Assembly (NCBI GenBank): GCA_944388825.1
Contig: CALXKG010000001.1
Coordinates: 1-8,166 of the forward strand
DNA from: an uncultured Clostridia bacterium
Lineage (GTDB): Bacteria; Bacillota; Clostridia; Oscillospirales; Ruminococcaceae
Direction: 5' to 3'
DNA length: 8,166 nt
Part shown: piece after piece, positions 1-7,124 of the stretch
Position numbering within the stretch: the stretch's first letter is position 1
Layout: each line of letters starts with the position of its first letter
Position numbers and translations under genes: made by a program
The notes under the pieces: model-generated
Seen by the model: only the letters and a program-made list of their open reading frames with translations
The model's database searches: none
Told to the model about the DNA's origin: nothing

Positions 1-3
1 AAA

Positions 4-159
4 GGCTCCCTCTCCGAGGGAGCTGTCGGCGAATGCCGACTGAAGGAGTGGCGTTGCGAAAGAATTGAGCAACGCACAAGCATCTTAAGCGTTTCCAGCT
101 TCGCTGGGAAACGCCACTCCTTCCGGCACTTCGTGCCACCTCCCTCGGGGAGGGAGGCC
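4..159. repeat. MITE-like nested inverted repeat (intergenic palindromic element)
   Basis: Non-coding block built almost entirely of stem-loops. Visible stems are 5-12/16-23 (8 bp, loop TCC), 25-30/35-40 (GTCGGC/GCCGAC), 89-99/103-114 (one bulged G, loop TTC), 125-129/133-137 (GGCAC/GTGCC, loop TTC) and 139-146/150-157 (8 bp, loop GGG). A 13-bp perfect pair, 43-55 with 110-122 (core AAGGAGTGGCGTT), closes the middle. The first ~52 bases and the reverse complement of the last ~52 align as imperfect terminal inverted repeats, so the whole block can fold into one long cruciform. I recall similar elements as common between genes in Oscillospiraceae genomes, but I could not search for copies. The left boundary is uncertain because the window starts there, so no target-site duplication can be tested. 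No transposase is present. Confidence 0.7.
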
Positions 160-216
160 GGGGTTCGCGCTTTCCGAAAAGTTGTATTATTGTTATTAAA
201 CATATAAAAGCAAACC

Positions 217-249
217 AAATCCCGCCGGAGGGCTGCTCCGGCGGGATTT
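217..249 (-). terminator. intrinsic terminator of spoVT
   Basis: Perfect 14-bp stem (217-230 with 236-249) around a 5-base loop, starting 5 bases after the spoVT stop codon. Read on the minus strand the stem has a GC-rich core (CCCGCCGGAG/CTCCGGCGGG) and ends in ATTT, followed by GGTTTG. The U tract is therefore short and interrupted, but the stem is very stable. The AAAT/ATTT ends are symmetrical, so it could also stop transcription arriving on the plus strand. Confidence 0.85.
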
Positions 250-253
250 CCCT

Positions 254-787
254 TTATATTTCCATCTGCTTGCCGAGGAAGGAGGCGGCCGCCTGCACCA
301 GCTTGGCCTGCACCTCCGTGACCGGCTCGTCCCCCAGAAGCAGGACGCTTCCGGTGACGTCGCCGTCGGCGATCACCGGGATGGCCGCACAGGCCCCCTT
401 GTCCACCCCCTCGGCCGGGCTGAACCGGGGGGACGAGAGACTGTCCCGCAGGTAGCTGCGGCGGGACAGCTCCAACTGTTCCAGCTGGGGGGTGATCCGG
501 CGGGAAAGGTAATCCTTTTTGGGCACCCCCGCCGCCGCAACCACCTGGTCCCGGTCGCATACGACGGCCGGCAGCCCAGCCATCCGGTAAAGGACGTCGG
601 CATACCGCCCGGCGTACCCGGACAGTTCGCCGATCGGGGAGTATTTGCGAAAGACGACTTCCCCGTCGCCGGAGGTGTATATTTCCAGCGGATCGCCTTC
701 TCGGATGCGCATCGTCCGTCTGATTTCTTTCGGTATCACGACCCTGCCCAGATCATCGATCCGGCGCACGATCCCTGTAGCTTTCAT
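254..787 (-). CDS. spoVT: stage V sporulation protein T, forespore transcription regulator
   Basis: 177 aa, essentially the length of Bacillus subtilis SpoVT (178 aa). Residues 1-50 are an AbrB-type swapped-hairpin DNA-binding domain. The opening MKATGIVRRIDDLGRVVIPK is the hallmark of the family, and KEIRR and IREGDPLEI are also conserved. Residues ~55-177 form the GAF-like C-terminal domain (VVCDRD, KKDYLS, and the closing ASFLGKQME). In Bacillus, SpoVT acts in the forespore, tuning sigma-G-dependent genes up or down. I chose ATG 787 because GGAGG lies 8 bases upstream and it gives the canonical MKATG start; an in-frame ATG at 802 would overlap that ribosome binding site and has none of its own. 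The gene stands alone, with its own sigma-G-like promoter and terminator, separate from the sugar operon upstream. The assignment is very secure and implies an endospore-former. Confidence 0.96.
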   Translation of the reverse strand: MKATGIVRRIDDLGRVVIPKEIRRTMRIREGDPLEIYTSGDGEVVFRKYSPIGELSGYAGRYADVLYRMAGLPAVVCDRDQVVAAAGVPKKDYLSRRITPQLEQLELSRRSYLRDSLSSPRFSPAEGVDKGACAAIPVIADGDVTGSVLLLGDEPVTEVQAKLVQAAASFLGKQMEI

Positions 788-815
788 AGGCATTTCCTCC
801 ATTTGGTTTTGTACC

Positions 816-845
816 TAGTATCTGTACCGGGCAGGGAAATATTCA
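816..845 (-). promoter_or_regulatory. sigma-G-type promoter of spoVT
   Basis: On the minus strand, TGAATA (845-840) and GATACTA (822-816) are separated by exactly 17 bases. The Bacillus sigma-G consensus is roughly GHATR, 17-18 bases, CATHHTA. The -35 fits fully and the -10 differs only at its first base. A start near 808-810 would leave a leader of about 22 bases containing the GGAGG site. spoVT is a sigma-G target in B. subtilis, which agrees with this reading. No comparably good sigma-A promoter was seen in the same gap. Confidence 0.72.
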
Positions 846-890
846 GGCCCCGGGCCGGTGGGAGGAAGTGGAAAGGCGGCAGATGGGAAA

Positions 891-922
891 AAATGGCAAA
901 ACGCCCGGGGTTCTCCCGGGCG
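891..922 (-). terminator. intrinsic terminator at the end of the transporter-hydrolase operon
   Basis: Perfect 8-bp GC stem CGCCCGGG/CCCGGGCG (922-915 with 909-902) with a 5-base loop, starting about 11 bases after the hydrolase stop codon. On the minus strand it is followed at once by TTTT, then GCCA, then a second run of six T. This is a strong terminator and separates the operon from spoVT. Confidence 0.9.
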
Positions 923-933
923 CAAGCCGTCAA

Positions 934-3471
934 TCAATCATATACGCATACCGGGCCCAGCATCCCGTCCGGTTCCAGCGGGCGCTGGAGCGACAGGAAA
1001 TCCAGCTGCGCGCCGCCGAGGTTGGTCGCAACCTCGACCCGCAGGGTGTTCTCCCCGTCCTCCGTCAGCGATGCGATATCATACCGGTAGGGGTACCCGA
1101 TCCGGACGCCGGCCGGTTTCCCGTTGACCCAGACCTCCGCCGCTTCATAGCAGGTCCCGAGGTCGAGCGACCGCGCCCGGCCGGTGAAGGAGGTCTCGTA
1201 CCGGATGATGCCGGAAAATCCCGGCTTCAGGCTGCCGATGTCCGCCAGCTCCCCTTCGCAGAGGGGCGTAAACGCCGCCTGGTCGGTATAGGGGGCGACA
1301 GAGATGGCATATTTCCCGGTGAGCGCCCGCGGGCAGCCGGGCGACGGGCGGCGCTCCCCTTCCGGCAGGTCCGGCCCGGCCAGCAGGATCACCGTCTCCC
1401 CTTTGTCGAGGTGGAGGTCAAACCCGCCGTCCGCGCCGATATCCGCCGCTTCCCAGGCGTCCTCGACGGCGCGGTAAAAGACATACCCCTCCGCCGGTTC
1501 CACCCGGACATGGGCGTCCAGCGTCTGCGCCATCGACGAATTGGCAAACAGGTAGACCGTCACATCCTCCTGCCGGTACTTGTAGCAGCGCAGCCATTTC
1601 TGAAAACTGTCCGCCCGGCAGACCTTGCAGCCCGCCAGCAGCTCCGGCAGCTCGCCGTCCTGCACGACCGGGATCCCCGGCAGTTTTGTCCCGTCAAAGC
1701 CGGACGGGGCGCTGCCGACAAAGCAGATCTGCGCGCCCTGGGCCGCAAAGCGGTCCAGCACCGCCATGTAGTCCTCCGGCAGCCGCTCGATATGGTCGAC
1801 CAGCAGGCAGGCGTAGGAGGCCCGCCCCAGCTCGATCCGGCCGTCCACGACCGACGCTTCCTTCAGGTTGTCCATGCAGAGCAGCTCGTAGGGGATCTGG
1901 TTCTGGATGAGCAGCCGCCCGATCTCCCGGGTATCCCGGTAGCCGCCGGCCCACTCCCCTTCCGCCGGGAAGAAGACCGCGGCGTTTGCCTCCGCCCGGC
2001 CGCCGTTTAACAGGTGGCTCACCCGGTTCATGTAGGAGAAGAGGACGTGCATATGCCGGTACTGGGGATTCATCCCGTGGGCATAGAAATGGGGCGGGCA
2101 GTCGGGGTCGGGGAAGGCCTTCTCGGTAAAGGCGTGGGGGGTGAAGTAGTTGATGCCGTTGACCAGCATATGGTCGGCCATCCACTTCATCAGCGTCAGT
2201 CCCTCCGACCAGCCGAACGCGCCGAAGATCTCACAGAGCGCCCGGCCCTGCATCCAGCTGTTCTGGTGGGCGGCGGAGGCGGCGAGGGGGGCGATCGCGT
2301 AATGGTAGAAAGCGCCGATGCCAAAGTCCTTATCCGGCAGCAGCTGGTTTAACACGACGTCGATCCCCGCCATATCCTGCCCCCGCATCGCGCGGAAGTA
2401 GTGGCCGGTCCCGGCGCTCAGGCGGGAATGGAGGCCGTTGTCCTCCAGCACATGGCCGATGTATTCGACCCCGTGGGCCCGGCACCAGTCCCCCAGCTGG
2501 CAGGAGAAGTTCTCCTGGTATTTGCGGGTGACGATATCCATATAGGCATACCGGTCGGCGCCCTCCCGGCCCCCGATCCGGTGGAAGAGGGCGGGCAGGT
2601 GGGAGGCGTCCCCGCCGGACGTCCGCGCGTAGTATTCCCCGGCGACCCCGTCGGTCCAGGGCAGCGGCATCGGGTCGCCGATCCGCACATTCCGGAAGGC
2701 GTACCCCTCGCCCAGGTTGTAAAAGCCCGGCTCGTCCGAGAAGAAACCGGCCAGCGTCTTGCCAAAGTCGTCTTTATAACGGGCGTAGTGGGGCTCGTAG
2801 ACCGCGTCCAGCAGGATCTTCACCGAATCCTTTTCCAAAAGCGAGACATAGTCGCTCCCCTGGACCGCGACCCCCAGCTTTTTGGTGTAGGTGAAGATGG
2901 TCCAGTTCCCCTCCGGGATGTCCATCTTCAGCCAGCCGTCCCGCACCCGGCCGGTCACGTCGGTCAGCTCGCTGTAAACCGGCTCCCCGTCTTCCTCCCC
3001 ATACCGGGCGAGGACGACGGCCACCAGCTCTTCGCGGTTATAGACGCCCTTCCCCATCGCGGCCGCCATCGGGTCGATGCCGAGGTTTAGGGCCACCGCC
3101 ATCCGGCAGCCGGTGAGCGGGCCGCTTACCTCCATCGACTTTTCCAGCAGCGACCAGCGCTTTAAATGGTCGGGGGCGTTTTTGACGGCGCCGTTGGCGT
3201 ACCCGGTCGGGAAATGGGAGTCGTCCAAGATCCAGACCTTCATCCCCCGCTTCCGGGCCTCGTCCATCACGACGTCGACGTCCTGCCACCACTTGGGCCC
3301 GGCAAAATCGGGATGGGGCCGGGCTTCCAGGCAGACGGCCCTGATGCCGCAGCCGTCGATCTTGTCCATATATTCCCGCAGCGTCGCTTCGTCGGCCCCG
3401 TGCTGCCAGAAAAAGGGCAGGATGTAGTTGCCGTACCGGTGGTCCAGGACCTCTTTTACCCGCTGATTCAT
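934..3471 (-). CDS. GH106-related glycoside hydrolase, cytoplasmic
   Basis: 845 aa, no signal peptide or membrane segment, so it probably acts in the cytoplasm on imported sugar. The N-terminal half looks like a TIM barrel of the GH106-like group: ILPFFWQHGADEATLREYM (18-36), GIRAVCLEARPHPDFAG (42-58), WWQDVDVVMDEARKRGMKVW (61-80), FFSDEPGF (243-250), GHVLEDNG (339-346), CEIFGAFGW (413-421) and NYFTPHAF (441-448). Glu247, Glu343 and Glu414 are acidic candidates for catalysis, which I infer from motif shape only. Residues ~495-590 resemble the amidotransferase-like domain seen in large glycosidases. Residues ~755-845 are a GH2-type galactose-binding jelly roll (LGTCYEAAEVWVNGKPAG, then NTLRVEVATN). 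GH106 enzymes are alpha-L-rhamnosidases, usually about 1000 aa or more, so this one is short and divergent and its sugar is unproven. The start has AGGAGG 8 bases upstream. It is the last gene of the transporter operon, 81 bases after the second permease. Confidence 0.72.
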   Translation of the reverse strand: MNQRVKEVLDHRYGNYILPFFWQHGADEATLREYMDKIDGCGIRAVCLEARPHPDFAGPKWWQDVDVVMDEARKRGMKVWILDDSHFPTGYANGAVKNAPDHLKRWSLLEKSMEVSGPLTGCRMAVALNLGIDPMAAAMGKGVYNREELVAVVLARYGEEDGEPVYSELTDVTGRVRDGWLKMDIPEGNWTIFTYTKKLGVAVQGSDYVSLLEKDSVKILLDAVYEPHYARYKDDFGKTLAGFFSDEPGFYNLGEGYAFRNVRIGDPMPLPWTDGVAGEYYARTSGGDASHLPALFHRIGGREGADRYAYMDIVTRKYQENFSCQLGDWCRAHGVEYIGHVLEDNGLHSRLSAGTGHYFRAMRGQDMAGIDVVLNQLLPDKDFGIGAFYHYAIAPLAASAAHQNSWMQGRALCEIFGAFGWSEGLTLMKWMADHMLVNGINYFTPHAFTEKAFPDPDCPPHFYAHGMNPQYRHMHVLFSYMNRVSHLLNGGRAEANAAVFFPAEGEWAGGYRDTREIGRLLIQNQIPYELLCMDNLKEASVVDGRIELGRASYACLLVDHIERLPEDYMAVLDRFAAQGAQICFVGSAPSGFDGTKLPGIPVVQDGELPELLAGCKVCRADSFQKWLRCYKYRQEDVTVYLFANSSMAQTLDAHVRVEPAEGYVFYRAVEDAWEAADIGADGGFDLHLDKGETVILLAGPDLPEGERRPSPGCPRALTGKYAISVAPYTDQAAFTPLCEGELADIGSLKPGFSGIIRYETSFTGRARSLDLGTCYEAAEVWVNGKPAGVRIGYPYRYDIASLTEDGENTLRVEVATNLGGAQLDFLSLQRPLEPDGMLGPVCVYD

Positions 3472-3494
3472 CGTACATTCCTCCTTTGAAATGG

Positions 3495-3524
3495 AAAAGC
3501 CTGCCGGGAGGCGGCCGGGCAGAC
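3495..3524 (-). terminator. weak terminator-like hairpin before the hydrolase gene
   Basis: In the 81-base gap between permease and hydrolase, the minus strand folds as a 7-bp stem (3524-3518 with 3505-3499, one G-U pair), a C-C mismatch and 2 further pairs, followed by TTTT (3498-3495). A competing 8-bp stem, GGAGGCGG/CCGCCTCC (3531-3524 with 3514-3507), uses the same bases, so the two folds exclude each other. Another hairpin, TTCCGG/CCGGAA (3550-3545 with 3539-3534), sits just after the permease stop codon. The short U run suggests partial termination or RNA processing rather than a full stop. The hydrolase ribosome binding site follows 12-17 bases later. Confidence 0.45.
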
Positions 3525-3552
3525 CGCCTCCGCTTCCGGACCGGCCGGAAAA

Positions 3553-4446
3553 TCAACCTTTGACAGACCCCATCGTGATCCCCTTGGCAAAATACTTCTG
3601 GAAGAAGGGATAGATGACCATGATCGGGACGATCGCGACTACCGCGATCGCCAGCCGGATGGTGACGCTGGGGAGGTTGGAAATATCGGCGCCGCCCAGG
3701 TTGGAGGCGTTGTTCGCCAGATACTGGATGTTGTTGTTCATCTCGTTGAGCAGCTGCTGCAGGCTGTAGAGATTGTGGTCGGTGATGTAATACAGGCCGT
3801 TGGTCCAGTCGTTCCAGTAGGAGACCGCCGCCATCAGGCCGACCGTCGCCAGAATCGGGGTGGAAAGCGGGAAGACCAGCCGGAAGAAGATGTTAAACTG
3901 CCCGGCGCCGTCGATCTCGGCCGCCTCCAGCATCTCCCCGGGGATGTTCGACTGGAAGTAGTTCTTGACCAGGATGACCGTGAACCCGCTCATCAGGAGG
4001 TTGGGCAGGATCAGCCCGAAGAGGGTGTTCTTGACATGGAGGGTGTTGGTGTAGATCAGGTACTGGGGGACCAGGCCGCCGTTAAACAGCATCGTCACCA
4101 GGATCAGGATGAAGACCACCTTGACCCCCGGGATGTCCTTCTGCACCAGCCCGTAGGCCAGCAGGGAGATCGCGAGGATCCCGACCGTCGTCCCGATGAC
4201 GGTGACGATGACGGTGATGAGGTAGGCCATCCCGATCTGCCCGCCCTGCTTGAACAGGTATTCGTAGGCCGAAAGGCTCAGCTCCTGCGGCAGGAATTTG
4301 TAGCCGTATTTGGTCGCGTAGGTTTCGGAAGAGAAGGAGGCGGCGATCAGCAGCCAGAACGGGATGACCGCCATCGCGCTGAACAGGATCATGATGATAT
4401 GGGCCAGCGCAGAGACAACCTTTTCTTCCCTTGTAGCAATCGTCAT
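3553..4446 (-). CDS. carbohydrate ABC transporter permease, LplC/YtcP type
   Basis: 297 aa, the usual size for this family. One of the two membrane subunits of a CUT1-class ABC importer for oligosaccharides. About six hydrophobic helices are visible, near residues 12-35, 73-100, 108-125, 140-160, 195-212 and 262-280. The cytoplasmic EAA loop, which docks the ATPase, reads EAAEIDGAGQFNIFFRLVFP (174-193), with the conserved EAA, G and P. The C-terminus FFQKYFAKGITMGSVKG is characteristic of the YtcP/LplC branch. ATG 4446 has GGAGG 7 bases upstream. It starts 13 bases after the first permease, so the two are surely co-transcribed and probably form a heterodimer. No nucleotide-binding subunit is encoded in the window. 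The family assignment is firm; the substrate is not. Confidence 0.93.
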   Translation of the reverse strand: MTIATREEKVVSALAHIIMILFSAMAVIPFWLLIAASFSSETYATKYGYKFLPQELSLSAYEYLFKQGGQIGMAYLITVIVTVIGTTVGILAISLLAYGLVQKDIPGVKVVFILILVTMLFNGGLVPQYLIYTNTLHVKNTLFGLILPNLLMSGFTVILVKNYFQSNIPGEMLEAAEIDGAGQFNIFFRLVFPLSTPILATVGLMAAVSYWNDWTNGLYYITDHNLYSLQQLLNEMNNNIQYLANNASNLGGADISNLPSVTIRLAIAVVAIVPIMVIYPFFQKYFAKGITMGSVKG

Positions 4447-4459
4447 GTTGTCGCCTCCC

Positions 4460-5398
4460 TTAGAACATCGCGTTTTCCCGGCTGATCTTGCGGATGATGC
4501 CGTTGGCGGTCAAAACCAGGATGCAGCCGACCACCGACTGGATAAACCCGGCCGCCGAGGACATCGAAATGTTGTTCTGGTTCATCAGGGCGTTGTAGAC
4601 GAAGGTGTCGATCGTCTGGGTCACGTCGTAGATCGCGCCCGAGTTGCGGGGCACCTGGTAGAACAGGCCGAAGTCGGAGTAGAAGATGCGGCCGACGCTT
4701 AGGATGAACAGGGTGATGATCGTCGGGACCAGCAGCGGGATGGTGATGTTGGTGATCTGCTTCCATTTGGACGCGCCGTCGATCCGGGCCGCCTCATAGT
4801 AGTCGGGGCTGATGCCGATGACCGCCGCCAGGTAGATGACCATGTTGAAGCCGACGCTCTTCCAGAGGTTGACAAAGGTGAGGATAAAGGGCCAGTACTT
4901 CTTCTCCTGATAGAAGGCGATCTTGTCCTGGATGCCAAAAAGCGGCAGGATGGTGTTGTTGATATAGCCGTTTTCGCCGCTTAAAAAGGCGTAGGCCAGG
5001 TAGCTGACGACGACCATGCTCATCAGGTAGGGCAGCAGGATCAGCGTCTGGTAGACGCGGTTTAAAACCTTCTGCCGGACTTCGTTTAACAGGATCGCCG
5101 TCGCGATCGCGAGGACGGTGCCCAGCACGATAAAGACGATGTTATAGAGGATGGTGTTGCGGATCATCGTGAAGACGCTTCCCGATTTAAACAGGAACTC
5201 GAAGTTCTCCAATCCGCAGAACGGGCTGCGCCAGATGCCCAGCCGGTAGTTGATCCGGCGGAAGGCGACGGTGATGCCCGCCATCGGCAGGTAGTTGTTG
5301 AAAAGGAAATAGAGCATCCCCGGCAGCATCATGATGTAGATGGCGATGGTCTTTTTCCAGTTGATGTGGCGGTGTTTCTTCTTGGCTTTCGCGGCCAC
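4460..5398 (-). CDS. carbohydrate ABC transporter permease, LplB type
   Basis: 312 aa, partner of the following permease in the CUT1 importer. A basic N-terminus (KAKKKHRHINWKK) precedes the first helix (~17-37, with IYIMMLPGMLYFLFNNYLPM, typical of LplB). Further helices lie near 82-105, 117-138, 171-195, 223-241 and 282-302. The EAA loop is EAARIDGASKWKQITNITIP (202-221), with EAA, G208 and P221 in place. The start codon is GTG at 5398, chosen because GGAGGG lies 7 bases upstream and no in-frame ATG fits; a GTG start may slightly lower its translation relative to the binding protein. It follows the solute-binding protein gene after a 63-base gap holding a strong palindrome. The function as a permease is firm; the transported sugar is not readable from the sequence. 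Confidence 0.93.
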   Translation of the reverse strand: MAAKAKKKHRHINWKKTIAIYIMMLPGMLYFLFNNYLPMAGITVAFRRINYRLGIWRSPFCGLENFEFLFKSGSVFTMIRNTILYNIVFIVLGTVLAIATAILLNEVRQKVLNRVYQTLILLPYLMSMVVVSYLAYAFLSGENGYINNTILPLFGIQDKIAFYQEKKYWPFILTFVNLWKSVGFNMVIYLAAVIGISPDYYEAARIDGASKWKQITNITIPLLVPTIITLFILSVGRIFYSDFGLFYQVPRNSGAIYDVTQTIDTFVYNALMNQNNISMSSAAGFIQSVVGCILVLTANGIIRKISRENAMF

Positions 5399-5418
5399 CG
5401 TTAATCCCTCCCTTTCCA

Positions 5419-5446
5419 GAAAAAGGGGAAGCGCGCGCTTCCCCTT
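5419..5446 (-). terminator. terminator-like palindrome between binding-protein and permease genes
   Basis: Perfect 24-bp palindrome at 5423-5446. Realistic fold on the minus strand: 10-bp stem AAGGGGAAGC/GCTTCCCCTT with loop GCGC, whose 3' end runs into five consecutive T (5424-5420). It lies 15 bases after the solute-binding protein stop codon and just before the permease ribosome binding site (GGAGGG). Such hairpins commonly cause partial termination or protect the upstream mRNA from decay, giving more binding protein than permease. The T run is short, so read-through is expected. Confidence 0.7.
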
Positions 5447-5461
5447 CCGGCAATTATACGC

Positions 5462-7057
5462 TTACTGCTGCGCCAGCCATTCGTCGAACTGGGCCTGGTT
5501 GTCGGCAATGATGTCGTTTAAGCCGGCCGCTTCGAGGGCGGAAAGGAATTCCTGGTAGGTCGTGTCGAGGTCGCTTTCGGAACCGGATTCCAGCGTCGGG
5601 ACATACTGGGTGACGACCGCGTCGACGTTGGCGATCTGGGCGGAGGTACGGGTGGTGTCATAGGCGTAGCCGACCGCCTTGGTGGGACGGCTCATCGCGT
5701 CGGCGGTGTATTCCTCGTTGACCGCCTTGTTGTTGGCGACGTCCCAGATGTACTCGTACCGCCGGTCGCCGTAGAGGCCGAAGGTGTTGTAGTAGGGGCT
5801 GGTGGTGCCGTCGATCCCGTCCGGGAAGCCGATCAGCAGGTTTTCCTCATCCAGCACGACAAAGTGCTCCCCTTCGATCCCCCAGAGGATCATATTGTGG
5901 ATGTCGTGGTTGGAGAAGGTGTAGTCGAGGAAACGGATGGCCGCTTCCGGGGAGGCCGAGGAGATCGGGACGGTCCAGAAGGAGCCGCCGGAGGCCGACT
6001 GGGAGGCATAGTAGGACTCGTTCAGCATAATCTGGATAAAGCCCTTGCTGTAGGTCGCTTCGGCGTCCGACTTCATGACCGGCTGGTTGCCCATCGGGTA
6101 GCCCAGCAGCGTCTCCGCCAGCATCAGTTCCCGCTGGGTCGAGCTGGTGGTCGCGGCGTCGGGGTAGATATAACCGGCGTCATACCATTCCTTGACGTAG
6201 GTGATGTAGTTATAGTATTCTTCGGTCGCATAGAGGTTTTCGACCGTCGTCGATTCGGTGCCCATCAGCACGCCGGAGGAGGGCGTCGCGCCCAGCGGGT
6301 CGGTGGTCAGGCCCCAGTAGCCGGAAGTCGAAGCGGTGGCGCCGGCGGTGATCGTCCCGTTCGGGTAGGCGTCGGGGTAGAGTTCCTTGAGCGCCGCGAA
6401 CATCTCGGTCATCTGGTCCAGCGACCAGATATCGCCTTCGTTATAGGTAAGGCCGGTCTCGTTAAACTTGTCCTCGTCGATGAGGAAGCTGCCGCCGCCG
6501 CCGTAGTAGTACATCAGCGGGGTGACGCCGTAGGCCTCGCCCTGGTAGTAGGAGCCGTCCCGCAGCGGGTACTCTTCCATCACTTCCGAGATGTACGGGG
6601 CATTTTCCGCCAGCAGGTCGTCCAGCGGAAGGATCAGCCCCTGGGAGGAATAGGTGGTCAGGTTGGTGAACGGGACCATCATCAGGTCGATCTGTTCGCC
6701 GCCGCTGATCCACAGGCTGTACTTCTGGCCGGTCTCGCCAATGCCGAGGGGCAGCGGCTCGACCTCGACCCCGATCTCGGGGACGGTGATCGCGTTGACC
6801 GCGTCGAAGACCTTATCGGTATCGGTCGGGACAACGCCGGCGTGCAGGTAGGTCATAACGATATGGGTCGTCTCCCCCTCCCAGCCGCCGGTGGATTCGC
6901 CGCTGTCCGCGGCCTCGGAGCCGCCGTCGGAAGCGGAAGTCTCAGACGCGGTGGAAGCGGGGGTGGAGCTCCCGGTGTCGGAACTGTCCGAATTGCACCC
7001 GGCAAAGGTCGTAGCCAGCATCGCGGCGAGCAGGACCAGGGAAATACGTTTTTTCAT
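5462..7057 (-). CDS. carbohydrate ABC transporter solute-binding lipoprotein, LplA-like
   Basis: 531 aa. Catches the sugar outside the cell and delivers it to the two permeases downstream. The N-terminus MKKRISLVLLAAMLATTFAGC is a lipoprotein signal with lipobox FAGC, so Cys21 would be lipidated and anchored to the membrane. A flexible Ser/Thr/Gly/Ala/Glu linker follows to about residue 65. The rest is a large extracellular family 1 binding fold rich in Tyr and Trp, as sugar binders are. The C-terminal stretch (YVPTLESGS, then FLSALEAAGLNDIIADNQAQ, then FDEWLAQQ) resembles the DUF3502-type end of LplA/LipO-like proteins; this is a recollection, not a search. ATG 7057 is preferred over the in-frame ATG 7069, because the GAGAGG site abuts the latter with no spacing and only 7057 gives a standard signal peptide. 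First gene of the operon, behind a sigma-A promoter and a repeat array. Confidence 0.93.
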   Translation of the reverse strand: MKKRISLVLLAAMLATTFAGCNSDSSDTGSSTPASTASETSASDGGSEAADSGESTGGWEGETTHIVMTYLHAGVVPTDTDKVFDAVNAITVPEIGVEVEPLPLGIGETGQKYSLWISGGEQIDLMMVPFTNLTTYSSQGLILPLDDLLAENAPYISEVMEEYPLRDGSYYQGEAYGVTPLMYYYGGGGSFLIDEDKFNETGLTYNEGDIWSLDQMTEMFAALKELYPDAYPNGTITAGATASTSGYWGLTTDPLGATPSSGVLMGTESTTVENLYATEEYYNYITYVKEWYDAGYIYPDAATTSSTQRELMLAETLLGYPMGNQPVMKSDAEATYSKGFIQIMLNESYYASQSASGGSFWTVPISSASPEAAIRFLDYTFSNHDIHNMILWGIEGEHFVVLDEENLLIGFPDGIDGTTSPYYNTFGLYGDRRYEYIWDVANNKAVNEEYTADAMSRPTKAVGYAYDTTRTSAQIANVDAVVTQYVPTLESGSESDLDTTYQEFLSALEAAGLNDIIADNQAQFDEWLAQQ

Positions 7058-7095
7058 AATCGGTACCATCCTCTCGTTGGGATTTTGTTGTCTCT

Positions 7096-7124
7096 ATTAT
7101 ACCCGAAAAGAGGCGGCGTGTCTT
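7096..7124 (-). promoter_or_regulatory. sigma-A promoter of the transporter operon
   Basis: The minus strand shows a perfect -10 TATAAT (7101-7096), a 17-base spacer, and -35 AAGACA (7124-7119, matching TTGACA at four of six bases). The expected start is near 7089, giving a leader of about 30 bases. The weak -35 is typical of a promoter that needs an activator, which fits the repeat array ending at it. An A-rich inverted repeat, GAAAAGA/TCTTTTC (7127-7121 and 7111-7105), overlaps the -35 and spacer. Confidence 0.82.

Noticed and set aside
1..159. Possible CRISPR array or tRNA/riboswitch in the left-edge hairpins
   Set aside because: The stems are nested inverted repeats with differing sequences, not direct repeats with spacers. 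No cloverleaf or known riboswitch core is recognisable.
182..208. Plus-strand promoter-like TTGTAT and TATAAA
   Set aside because: The spacer is only 15 bases, and it would fire straight into the symmetrical spoVT terminator hairpin and antisense to spoVT. AT-rich spacers give such matches by chance.
788..802. Extended N-terminus for SpoVT from ATG 802 (adds MEEMP)
   Set aside because: That ATG overlaps the GGAGG ribosome binding site of ATG 787 and has no site of its own. The family starts at MKATG.
811..827. GGTAC direct repeat and GTAC inverted pair around the spoVT -10 region
   Set aside because: Only 4-5 bases each and overlapping the promoter elements, so too short to call an operator.
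868..2010. Plus-strand open frame of 380 codons opposite the hydrolase gene
   Set aside because: Antisense shadow of a GC-rich coding gene. Its Arg/Pro/Val-rich composition has no recognisable domain, and the minus-strand frame is clearly the real gene.
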